Assembly (NCBI RefSeq): GCF_009730915.1
Contig: NC_052475.1
Location: forward strand, 2,356,001 to 2,420,000
From: Dioscorea cayenensis subsp. rotundata
Lineage: Eukaryota > Streptophyta > Magnoliopsida > Dioscoreales > Dioscoreaceae
Direction of reading: 5' to 3'
DNA: 64,000 bases
Shown here in pieces: positions 36,451 through 47,479 of the stretch. The stretch's first letter is position 1, and the number at the start of each line of letters is the position of its first letter. The notes beneath the pieces were generated by a model. That model was not told the DNA's origin. It was given only the letters and a program-made list of their open reading frames with translations, and did no database searches. The position numbers and the translations under genes were made by a program.

Positions 36451-36750
36451 TTCCAAGTTGATTTGTGAGAAGACATTTGGCCTTCTTTGATTCGTTGGGA
36501 GTTTTGTTTTTTATTTACAGTTATAAAAGCAAAGCATCACAATCTCCTTTATTATTAATACCTCTGTTGGCCCACTGTAACGTCCTTTTGGATTCCCCAT
36601 TGTTAGTCAACGGGCCAATGAGAAACCTGCAGGTATACAATGTAAAGTGTCTGGCATCGGTTTCTCTACTCCTGCGGATCAGTGTACCATCACTTCGAGA
36701 GGGTTTTATCAGTGATTTTTCCTTCTTTGTAACTCTAACCCTAGCTCTCA

Positions 36751-37980
36751 ATGGCTCTGCCGGCTCCGCCCTCTATGCTCTCAAGTGTACAGCCAATCTC
36801 GCCACATGCCGCTGATCCCGCCGAGCCGTTTCTTTCCTTTGTCCCTGTGTTTTTACCCCCCCTCACCCTTTTTTTTTTTGAAACCCTAACCGTAGCTCTC
36901 AATGTTTGTAATCCAGATGATGGTTTTCTCCCATGAGGTTTGGAGCCATACTCCAATGAAGAAGCCATTAGGTGTTGGGTAGAATCCGCATGAGAAGTGC
37001 CCATACGGTGATGGCCCGCACAGCCTTCAAGTTATCCCGCCAGATATGGAGCCTTACCTTCAAACGGCCCACGACCAGCGCATCGAGGTCGTTAATAGCA
37101 ACGGTAATACAAAGAACGTGTTACAATCAAGAAAACACCCAAGGGAGAGACCGGGCCCTGCGGAGGTCGCCGTCGAGGGTTTAGTGGCGTCGATGATGTT
37201 GAACGACCAAATGATCGAGGAGATGATGAGTAACTATCTTAGTCCTTTGTTGAAAGAGCTGCTCAATACGGCAATTTCGAGGCCCGGCCAAGCGGCGACA
37301 GGGATGGATGAGAAGCTAAGAAAACAATAGATCATGGAGCTGGAGATTTTAGCAAAGTGGATGGAGCTGGTGAACGAGCATATTAGGGTTTTGACAAGGT
37401 CAGGATGGAATTGAGAGCCCGGGACGTCTGAACCCGATCCCCATTCCTTGAACCGGGTTCTCTCCGAGTATTCCCCTCTTGACCCGAATAGGATGAAGCT
37501 GTGGTATATCAAACAACCTTCAAATTCTATATGTATACATAGTTTTATATTATAACTCATGAAATTCCTATGAATGTAGTTCAGTGGAGAGCATGCCTTT
37601 GCAATGAAAGTTAATTGTTAAATGGTGATTTTTTTTTTTGGCCAAAAGGGCTACCTTTTTTTTGTTAATGTATTTTAGTTATAGCTGTGATTTTTGAATA
37701 TATGATTGTGTGGATATAGTCCTCGAGTTATAGTGTGTAGCATAAAACCAATAAAGAATGATGTGGAGGTTTGCATTACATACTACTGCAACCCAAGGTA
37801 ATGATAGTGTTTTTAGTTTTGATTTGGTTTGCTTTGCTATTCTTTAGTGGTTTATTGTTATCTGTTTAGTTTTTTTTAGTTATCTTTGCTGTTTGAAAGT
37901 TGTTCTAATGATGTGCTGCAGCTCAATGGTGGGACAAACTCATGGAACTCCGGGCCAAGAAGAAGAACCGGTGACAAGCT
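36751..37980 (+). pseudogene. Coding-like island of unknown identity, probably a broken gene
   Basis: The base composition here is markedly more GC-rich and codon-like than its surroundings. A plausible start, CTCTCAATGGCTCTGCCGGC at 36751, opens 61 codons. A second frame with in-frame stops upstream (TAG at about 36980) runs from 37046 to 37330 and includes MIEEMMSNYLSPLLKELLNT. After its TAG the same frame continues as IMELEILAKWMELVNEHIRV. An acceptor-like GCTGCAG at about 37920 precedes AQWWDKLMELRAKKKNR and a stop. No family is recognised. The words AACCCTAGCTCTCAATG and AACCGTAGCTCTCAATG (150 bp apart) suggest a partial internal duplication. It could instead be a multi-exon gene whose introns I cannot place. 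Confidence 0.35.
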
Positions 37981-38567
37981 TATAGAAAACATTGTTTTGA
38001 CTCTGTTGTTATTTCATATGGAGATGTGCATAAGAAAAACCTCAATATGAAGCATTTGAGGCAAGAGAGCTCCAAAATTGGTACCTTTAATTTGTTGTCA
38101 AGATGAATGTCTTTATGTGTTGTATATGTTGTTTATCATGTGTATATGTGTACAGATATGATAATAAACTCAGCAGACTCCCAGTGGACTCTATCTGTGT
38201 TGTGATATGGAGGTTAGTAAGCATATATTTGTTTTTTTTGTTTGGTTTAATGTCCATAATCTCCTGTGTTTTCACTTATGAATAACACACATTGACACAG
38301 ATTGGATTTTTGTGTACTGATTTTCTTAATGAAATCTTTTGTGAGATCCATGTTACTCATCTTTTAATTTATGGCATAAGATTTATCAAAGCGAAGTAAT
38401 ATAGAATCTTTTGGGTGACATTATATTTAGAAGTGTATATCATATGAAAGCATGAACAATAATTGGAAAGAGAGTGTTTCAATTTATGTTTCTTAAGAAA
38501 TCTCCAAATATCTTTCTCTGTGTCAGTAGTTAGTTGTGTCTAGCTATATGGAATAATTGATAAGAGA
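37981..38567. other. Spacer
   Basis: No gene is supported. It may include the 3'UTR of the coding-like island to its left. Confidence 0.4.
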
Positions 38568-39053
38568 TCTTTGTTTGGATTTTGTTTGGATTTTGATTTT
38601 CCAATATATATATATATATAGTATAACCAAAGTACGTCTAATGGGACCATTACATGCACTTATGCATAGGGGTGTGACCTTATTTGGAGTTAGGTTAGCT
38701 TCTTTTTCTTTCAATTTATTTCTCTTTGTAAAGTATGAAGCTGAATGACACCAACTGGATAGAATCAACATGTTAGCCGGGTAATACTCTTTTGATAAGC
38801 AATCAGTCAGGTATCTTGGAAAATCCAAATCTTTGTTTGGATCTTGCTTGGATTCTGATTTTCCAAATATATATATATATATATATATATTATAACCAAA
38901 GTACCTCTGATGGGACCATTACATGCACTTATGCACAGGGGTGTGACCTCATTTGGAGTTATGAAGCTGAATGACCCGAACTGGATAGAATCGACACTTT
39001 AGTAGGGTAGTACTCTTTTGATATGAAACCAGTCAGGTATCTTTGAAAATCCA
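38568..39053. repeat. Segmental tandem duplication, about 260 and 224 bp
   Basis: Copy one (38568 to about 38829) and copy two (38830-39053) both begin CTTTGTTTGGAT, pass through a (TA)n tract, then ATGGGACCATTACATGCACT, GGGGTGTGACCT, GAAGCTGAATGAC, ACTGGATAGAATC, and end CAGTCAGGTATCTT then GAAAATCCA. Copy one carries about 43 extra bases with GGTTAGCTTCTTTTTC before GAAGCTGAATGAC, and the (TA)n lengths differ. Confidence 0.85.
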
Positions 39054-39606
39054 GTCCTTTTTTATTTATTTAATTGATTTTAATTTCATTTCTCATTTGG
39101 ATGCATTTTACAAGCCCCACTCTTGGATAAACATGGGCCAAATATGCTTAAATCACCTCAATTGTTGACATGTGTATACATTATTGCAAATGTGATCATG
39201 GGAATCTTCTAACATTCTGACATTTCAGTGAAACTTTTTTGATTTTTTACGTACGTATGCAGGAAATAAAATAAAAAAGAATTCTCATTCATTGCTTATT
39301 TTTATGAGTCTGCATTATAGCAAAGTGAACTTTTAGATTTGATCCATACACATCGTATACTAAGATTGTTTGAAGCTTGACGGATTGAGGCTATCCAAAA
39401 TCAGGTAAATTTTATAGTTATGATTTTTTTTATTTGATAATATTAATAAATAATATATTATTAAAAATAATAGTTGACTAATTAGGATCAGATTAACATC
39501 TTATAATGTTTAATTCCACCAATAATTTGAAATTTGTTTATTAAAACTTGGGAATATTTTAACCAAAAAAAAAAAGAATTCGTTTGTTGAAGCAACCCCG
39601 GTGGTT

Positions 39607-39670
<64 letters not shown>

Positions 39671-40090
39671 CAACCAGTTGATATAATTTTTTCAAAAAAA
39701 AAATATATTTTTAAGAGAACTGTTGTAAGTTTTTTTTTATAGAAGTTAAGATAATGTAATATAATATAGTGGTTATAGAGATATGATGATAAAAAAAAAC
39801 CATTTTCTATAGATGTTAAAATAATGTTATTTGTTGCTTATGATAATTCAAATTCATGAAAATAACCATTTTAATCATTGCAAAATTTAGCATTCTTTTG
39901 TTGAATTGTTTGTACATTTGTTTGACTTAAAAGTTTTGTTTTTTATTAATCTTTATGTGAATTCATGAACGAAATTCAAAAAGTGAATTTGTTAAATGAA
40001 ATTACATCCTAAAAAAATAAGAATAATATTGAGTTTTTTCCAATTACATATGGAGAAAAAAAAACAATTTTTTATCCCATTATTATCAAA
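39054..40090. other. AT-rich spacer with (AAT)n of about 20 units
   Basis: No gene is seen. The (AAT)n tract is at about 39609-39669. The poly-Tyr frame on the minus strand is that repeat. Confidence 0.7.
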
Positions 40091-40100
40091 ATAAATGCAA

Positions 40101-40318
40101 AAGATATTTATACACCTTTCGAATAGATCAGATAAATAGTGAAAATAATTAATACATGTTTTAATATATTTTGTCATACTATTTATGCTTTACATAAGAC
40201 AAGTAAAAAGATACTTATACCCCTTTCGAATAGATCAGATAAATTGTGAAAATAATTAATACATGTTTTAATATATTTTGTTATAATATTTATGCTTCGC
40301 ATAAAACAAGTAGGCTAT
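40101..40318. repeat. Tandem duplication, 107-bp unit, two copies
   Basis: CCTTTCGAATAGATCAGATA occurs at 40115 and 40222. The copies run on through AATTAATACATGTTTTAATA and end in TTTATGCTT(T/C)(A/G)CATAA(G/A)ACAAG. Divergence is only a few bases, so the event is recent. Confidence 0.88.
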
Positions 40319-40528
40319 ATATGTAAAAAAATCTTTGACAAAGTAGATTTTACTCCTATGAAAATAATTGGGCTGATATGGAATTAGCCAATAAAAGGCT
40401 ATCCTATCCACTAAATAACACATAAAGTTTGACTCATTTAAAAATTATATATTTCCTCTGTGTTTTGAAGGTCAATTTATTAATTGAAACTTTTATCTGT
40501 TTTTAATAAATCACAATAGTTGGAAAAA

Positions 40529-41052
40529 ATGGAAGATGTCGGGGCTATTGTTGTTGATGTACAATTTAAGGTAATACTTAAAGAACTTTTGGAAAAATTA
40601 ATATTATCACCTGCAATTTATGAATGTGGAAAGCATGAACCAAATCATAAACCATGTTTTGTATGTAAAATCACATTTGAAGATAACTGTGGAGTTCATG
40701 AACAACTTGGATCGGAAGTATCTACCAAAAAAATAGTTGAAAATAATGCTGGCTTATGTGCTATAAAGTACCTTAAAAATATTTATAATATTATTATTTA
40801 ATATGTGAATGAGAGATAATTGTTTGAGGTTAAAAATGAATTACAAGAATTAAAGGATGCTAATGAAATATTATCAGAAAGTGTTGCATTGCTTTCTAAT
40901 GAGTTGGAAGAGCTGCAGGGTAGGATTAGATTGAATGAAGTAGACCAATCTGAAAGTAATCAACATTTATTTATGATTTGACAGAAAAAGAAGATTTGCT
41001 TCAATACATGCTTGTTTACTTGGATGTGGGAAAAAGAAAACAGTTGCCTTAG
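40529..41052 (+). pseudogene. Relic of a gene with a dsRNA-binding domain and coiled coil
   Basis: The first frame (40529-40801, 90 codons) has the dsRBD pattern: an N-helix VILKELLEKLIL, then PAIYECGKHEPNHKPCFVCKI (the P-Y-E-x-GPxH-x3-F signature in altered form), a short loop, and the C-helix STKKIVENNAGLCAIKYLK (KKxAExxAAxxALxxL form). After a stop, a second frame from about 40827 reads as a coiled coil (NELQELKDANEILSE, LLSNELEELQGR). After a further frame change DLTEKEDLLQYMLVYLDVG runs to a stop at 41052. No GT-AG pair joins these parts in phase, so I call it a broken gene. The family of the complete protein is not recognised. Confidence 0.5.
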
Positions 41053-42140
41053 TTATTAAAAAAAGTTTTAATTTAGTACATATGTGATGTGCTTAATATT
41101 TCAATGCAATAGTAATTATATTAAATATGTAATAAAATGTGTGTTTTGTATTTCTTTCCCATTTATATGCATAACATTATCATTGTATGTGTCATTATTA
41201 GATAGATGCTACTATTGTTATATATATGTTAATTAATCATATAAGCATAAATTATATTATATTAAATATATAAGCAAAGTGCCACATATTAATTATTAAG
41301 TCCTTATAAAATATTTCCAATGCAAAATATATATAAAAAACTATTATAATATCATAAATACTATATATATATAATATTACATATATAAGTAAAGTACCAC
41401 ATGTCAATTCCTATAAAATATTTCCCATACAAACCATATATAAAAAACTATCATAATATTAAATATAAATATAATTTTTTAAAATTAATATTTAGTATAT
41501 ACACAAATTTAATATTATTTATTATAGTTTACCATATTTTGAGGTACGGACATTTTCTCCTTTTTCATATATGAGCTTTATGATTTACTTATAATGTATA
41601 AATAACAATCTTATGATAGAGTTTGCATATCTTTTATTTAAATTAATTTTAATAAAGAGTATTAAATAATTAATAATAATAATAAGTAATGGGGTAATTT
41701 CACTATCTCACTTATATAGTAACTATACCTTATGTAGCAAACTAAACAACAATGATGTAAGTTGAAATATAATATTTTCAGTCACATACAACCAAATAGA
41801 AAAAAAAAAAATCCCTTCCATACTTTCAAGTTTCAACTATCTAAAACATCACTTTATAAATTTTAAATAACTTATTTTTTTACCTAAATAATTACATTTA
41901 ATTAAATAAAAAAAATTAAATCATACATTAACCCTTGTCTTTGGGGAGGTGGGGTTTAATTGATGCCAGTAACACCCACCGAAGTCAATAATGAATCCAC
42001 CAAATAAAAATAAGTGGTCCACACAAATTTATGATTAAACCAAAAAGACAAAAAAAATCCGAAAACCTAAAAAATCGCTTCTAAATAATAATAATAATAA
42101 TAAACCATCTTCCATTTTTCTCTCTTCCTTCTTCTCCCCT
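41053..42140. other. AT-rich spacer
   Basis: No gene is visible. Near-identical words (AAATATTTCC(A/C)A.(A/T)CAAA..ATATATAAAAAACTAT) recur at about 41308-41345 and 41415-41450, a weak local duplication. The last 100 bases lead into the CT-rich leader of the methyltransferase gene. Confidence 0.5.
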
Positions 42141-42167
42141 TCTTCCTCCTTCCTTCTCACCTCCCAA

Positions 42168-42188
42168 ATGTTACTACTAAAAGCTTAA
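42168..42188 (+). promoter_or_regulatory. Possible 6-codon uORF in the PMT leader
   Basis: ATG at 42168 opens MLLLKA and stops at 42188, within the CT-rich leader about 80 bases before the main start. Whether it is transcribed depends on the start site, which cannot be read from the sequence. Confidence 0.3.
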
Positions 42189-42269
42189 GCTAGTCCATTC
42201 ACCACTTTAGTCCCACATCGGATAAATCCAAGTCCATCGTCGTCCTTATATCTCCTCTTCTTCTTCGGC

Positions 42270-45200
42270 ATGCTCCGCTCCATCCACTCCCTCCTCCCGA
42301 GCCCCAATCGCCGAACACTTTCCATCCTTCTCTTGACCTCCATCCTCTGCCTCCTCTCTTATCTCCTCGGTCTCTACATCCACTCTCGCCCCTCCGCCGC
42401 CGTCTCCATTGCCTCCGCCGGCCCACCCTCCTCCGACTGTCCCATCATCGCCTCCCCTCTCCTCCCCCCTGCCCTCATCTTCCTCCCTCGCCATGCTGCT
42501 GCTTCCTCCTTCCCTCCCTCCCTTCCCCCTCCCTGATCTCCCCTTTTGCCCCTCCAACTTCACCGACTACTGCCCCTGCCAAGACACCACCCGCGAGCGC
42601 CGCTTCTCCATGCGCTCTCTTTTCCATCGTGAGCGCCACTGTCCCGATCCCGATGAGCGTGTTCGATGTCGCATTCCTAGGCCTCGTGGGTACCGCCGCA
42701 CCGTCCCCTGGCCGGAGAGCCGGAACTATGCTTGGTTTGCCAATGTGCCGTCTAAGAGATTGACTGAGAGTAAGAAAGATCAGAACTGGATCAGGCTGGA
42801 GGGTGACCGGCTTGTGTTTCCCGGCGGTGGGACTTCGTTCCCTTATGGTGTTAAGTCGTATGGCAACGAGATGGCAAAGCTTGTGCCTTTGAAGTCGGGG
42901 GAGGTTCGCACTGTGCTTGATATTGGTTGCGGGGTGAGTGTTTTTTTGTTGATTTTTGTCTTAAAAACTTGAACTTTATTCTTTTTTTTTTGTGTTCATT
43001 TTCTTTTCTTATAATGTTTAAAAGAATGTTCCTGGTCTCTAAGTACTTTTATGGGTTTGAAAATATGGAGAAAATCCAAAAGAAAAGAAGGATTTTTTTT
43101 TTCTTCTTCTTTTGCTTGGTTTAGGCTCTGTTGGGGTTGATATTGTCTGGTGTTACTTATTTTGTTTGATATGTTTGCTAAAGTACAAGAATTGTAATGT
43201 TTATAACTGGTGTTCTTGATGTTAAAGTATTAGCAAGGACTTAAGAATATTTGGAAAATCCATAAAGGGGGAGAATGCTATTCTTGATTTAGCTTTAGCT
43301 TCTTTTGTGGTTGGTGGTGTTTGATGTTACTTTTATTGCTTGAAATGTTTGCTGAAGTACTAGAATGATAATGTGTATATCTTGCGTTTTTCACTGCATG
43401 GATGTTGATGTACTGACATGCTCGTGTTGTCTTTAATGATATTTTTTTTGTACTATTTGTTGTTCACTGACAGGTTGCCAGCTTCGGAGGTCATTTGGTT
43501 GACTATAATATTTTGACAATGTCAGTTGCTCCTAGGGATGTACATGAAGCTCAAGTGCAGTTTGCTCTTGAACGGGGACTGCCAGCAATGCTTGGCGTCC
43601 TAAGTACTTACAGGCTTCCTTATCCATCGAGATCATTTGATATGGCACATTGTGCACGGTGTCTGATCAAATGGGCTGGTCATGGTAATTTTTCTGGTCC
43701 AGAATTCTTATATAGAGTCTGCATAACAATCAACTAGCAGTTGCACTCTTATACTGATTAAGCTTTTATCTGACATTAACTTGCATCGGGTTGAGAAGAG
43801 TAGCTAGTTGCGGAGTTATCTATTTGCTTAAACATGCATCCTGAGCTGTGAAATTTTAGTTGTGCTAGTTTAGTTGCACATTGCCTGCAATGACGTTCAC
43901 CTATCTAATTTCTGTCTCTTGCTATTACAAGAAAATCAGAGGAGGAATTATGTTTAATAAATTTGTCTGGGCCTGTATGTGTTTTAGTTTTTGCCAGTAT
44001 TTTCCCACTCTATTGCTATTTGTTCCTTAAAAATTGATGGCAGAGTATTTATCTTAAGAAGCACGCAGGGATGCAAGCATTGTTAACCTGCATTTTTAAC
44101 TTTTATTTATTTGGTTTGCAGAAGGTTCCTATTTAATGGAAATCGACAGGGTTCTTCGACCTGGTGGATACTGGGTCCTGTCTGGACCACCAATAAATTG
44201 GAAGAACTCGTATAAGGGTTGGGGGAGGACAGCTCAGGACCTGGAAGAAGAGCAGCTTGCTATTGAGAGTCTTGCTAAACGGCTTTGTTGGAAGAAGACT
44301 GTGGAGAAGGGTCCAATTGCAGTATGGAGGAAACCCACAAATCATGTCCACTGTCTCAAGAAGTCAAAGATTCTTAAATCTCCTCCATTCTGTGCCAGAA
44401 CTGACCTGGATGCTGCTTGGTTTGTTAACATTCACCTTCCGCTTTACATATCTGCTTTATGTTTGCACACGTACACACACATTCATTTGGTGGTGAAACT
44501 GGTGAGCTCATTCAGTAAAGTGTTTTCTGTTTAAAATATTGTTGTTTTCCAACTACTATTGTGTGAGGAAAATTCTATTTGATGACACTTCTCATGGAAA
44601 TATCACGTATGAATTGATATGCTGCTTCAGTATCATTCCTAAGTTACTGATCTACTTTATGTAACTTAATTTTAAATGAAATTAGTGCTCTATTTGTCCA
44701 CTTGTTATTTTTGAACAACCTTTTGGTTTTGTTTGTCGTGAGCATTGAACAATTCATTACACATTTAACAGGTATGAAAGGCTGGAGTCATGCATTACCC
44801 TTCTTCCAAATGTGGACAAAATTGATGAGATAGCAGGTGGCACTCTAGCGAAGTGGCCAAAAAGATTAACTGCTGTACCACCAAGGATAAGCAGTGGGAC
44901 CATCAGTGGAGTTACATCTCAGACTTTCAATCATGACAATCAAATATGGAACCATAGAATCTCGCACTATGCTGCATATATCAGCTCAATCAAAGGCAGT
45001 AGATACAGAAATATCATGGACATGAATGCTGGTTTAGGTGGTTTTGCAGCTGCGTTGTCCAAGTATCCTGTCTGGGTTATGAATGTGGTTCCTACTGCAA
45101 AGAATAACACTCTTGGTGTCATCTATGAGCGTGGTTTTATTGGAACATATATGGACTGGTATGTTCATGTCTCACAGCTCGATTACTTTTGGCAGAGCAG

Positions 45201-46094
45201 AACTTTTAGCTTACCAAATAATGCTGATAGAAGCCAAGATTTATGCTATTTTATTTTTTGATACATCTCGGTCATTGAAGTTTTGGGAACTGATGCTGTT
45301 AGAGATGTTTAATGTCAGGTGTGAAGCCTTCTCAACATACCCTCGCACATATGATTTCATACATGCTGATTCCGTATTCAGTTTATACATGGACAAGTAA
45401 GCTTTTTATTTACTTGTTTATTGCTTCCTGATGTGTCACTCATTTTGGCTCTTGAAACAAGATGTGTGATCTGTATTGATGATCTAAGGAGCAGATGACG
45501 TCTCAAATGTCCTTTTGATATTTGTGTCAATTAGTAATTATGCCTTCAACTTCATGCCATTGGGCATGCAATACTAACATCCGTTTGTGATTGGCATTGC
45601 TGATGGATTTAATGTTTAGCAGCTTTAGCTAATGTGTAGACCTATGTTCATCACTGTTTCAACATGAAATTTTGTTGAGGGGATATGGTTTTTTATTTTT
45701 CTAATATTCACATGGGTGCACTTTTTCCCTTTGAATTAATCTGGTTTCAAGATGTGGAGCAGGATATTGTGCAATGTGAATTTCTGCTAGATAAAACATG
45801 CTCAATTTCTTTTATTTGATTTTTTTTTGGTATTGTTTTAACATCCAAAATTGTTTTCTATTATTTGCCAGGTGTGACATCGTGGATATTTTGCTTGAAA
45901 TGGATCGAATCCTTCGGCCAGAGGGAGCAGTTATAATCCGGGACCATGTCGATACTATTGGAAAAGTGAAGAAAGAGGCTGACCGTCTGAAATGGCAATG
46001 CCGAATTGTTCACAATGAGAAGGGCCCTTTTGATACTGAAAAGTTACTCATTGTCGACAACTCTGTAGTGCTAGCTTCAAGCCAGGGTTCTTGA
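42270..46094 (+). CDS. PMT-type Golgi methyltransferase with a frameshift in exon 1
   Basis: Putative SAM-dependent methyltransferase of the plant PMT/QUA2 family, type II Golgi membrane proteins linked to pectin methylation. The exons are 42270-42933, 43474-43684, 44122-44419, 44772-45158, 45319-45396 and 45872-46094, with matching phases at all five GT-AG introns. The N-terminus has a membrane anchor ([20 protein letters not shown]). The lumenal part has [38 protein letters not shown], the SAM motif [56 protein letters not shown] and [15 protein letters not shown]. The anchor and the catalytic part are in different frames, and the switch must fall within 42409-42533. The exon total is 1861 nt, one base over a multiple of three. 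This is either an assembly indel in the C-rich stretch or a real mutation. Repaired length would be near 619 aa, normal for PMTs. Confidence 0.9.
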
Positions 46095-47137
46095 AAATAA
46101 TTTGGCCATCAAGAACATTGTCAGACAATAATCTAGCACAACCAAGCTGAATTCTTCTTGTCTTCACATCCCTCTCTGTGGCTACACAGAATAATCGAAA
46201 GGATGGATGAAGAGGATGATTGCCATTTTTGTCATCAAATTTGTCGAGCTTTGCTGCTGGACCTTCAATTTTATTGAACTCTGGTGGCACTAATTGAGAT
46301 CAATCATTCAAGTGAAGTATTGAACACAAGAAGGTGTTCAATCATCAGCTTAAGATTTATTATAGTATCATATTTTTCATGTAACTAAAACATTCAGTAT
46401 GTTTTTAGTTTTTTCAGTAAAACCAGGGGTCTTTTGAAATTGTATTTTGTTGTTGTTGAAAAAATGGATTTTAGTTTCTCATTTGGGCGTTTTTTAGATT
46501 AATTAAGTTTCAGGTGAACTTTAATCTTTTTTATCAACAATGTCTAATGATTGACATTTTACTAAACTTGACAGATTTAAAAAACTTGGTTGACATGCTG
46601 CTTTCTAATAATAATAATAATAAAAGAAAAATAGATGTTTCAAATTTAACTTTCATCTTAATCTTTTGATTTAAAAAAGTCAAATGATTAATAATTTGGG
46701 TAAATTTTACAAATTTAAAAAAAAAAACTTTTGGTTGCATGCTTTTGCTGCATGTTTGGCTGAGTTATTCCTCCAATTTCTTTTTACAATATTTTATTAT
46801 TTTTAAAAATAATGTTTCTGTAATAAATTTTGAAATAGTATTGTCATAAAAATTATAATTAATTTAAAATTAAATAAGTCTAAATTAATTTTAAAAAAAT
46901 AAATAAGGTTTTCTTTTTTTAAAAAAATTTTTTTTTAGGCTAAAAACACTTTAGTAAGCAATGAGTTCGACTCTCACTCTCTAACTACGTACCTCGTCAA
47001 GTCTAATGTTTTTCATTAATTTTTTTAAATAAATTTGAAATATAAAAAAATAATCTAAAATAAAAATGTGATGAGGGTTTATTTTTTCAAATTTTAATTT
47101 TTTGAAGGACTAGGCTGAGAAATCTCAAATTTCACCG
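46095..47137. other. PMT 3'UTR and AT-rich spacer
   Basis: About the first 300 bases past the stop look like 3'UTR. The rest is AT-rich spacer with poly-A/T runs and no gene. AATGAGTTCGACTCTC near 46960 resembles a B box but has no matching A box. Confidence 0.5.
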
Positions 47138-47188
47138 TTGATATATATCCAAAACGCCCTTAAACCCTGTCTTCCTTTTTTAGGGTTT

Positions 47189-47479
47189 ATGGGAACCCCA
47201 ACCCAAACCCTCAAAGATGGGGTTTTCTCTGCATCTCCTTCCCTTCAAATCCCTAATCGAATCTCGATTTCCCCCCCAAAATTCTCTCATTATTGCCCCA
47301 AGTCCGCACCTTTTTTGATCCTAACCCTAGAATCCCCAATCTCTCCTCATCCGCAGCATGAGCCGCCGGGCGGCGGCCATTGCTCTCTCCAGATCGCCAG
47401 TTGTGCTCGCATCCCTTCGATCCAATGCTTTCTTGCGGAAGGAAAAGTCCCGGCTTCCCTTCCCTTGTTATTCAACTGA
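47189..47479 (+). promoter_or_regulatory. uORF overlapping the PPR start codon
   Basis: ATG at 47189 opens a frame (MGTPTQTLKDGVF...) that runs past the PPR start at 47358 in another frame and stops at 47479. If the message starts upstream of 47189, this uORF would compete with the main start. The leader between them has AACCCTAG-like words and may hold the true transcription start. Confidence 0.35.

Noticed and set aside
39488-39673. Poly-tyrosine minus-strand frame
   Set aside because: Translation of the (AAT)n microsatellite.
42199-42563. Arg/Gly/Glu-rich minus-strand frames
   Set aside because: Antisense of the CT-rich leader and exon 1 of the methyltransferase gene.
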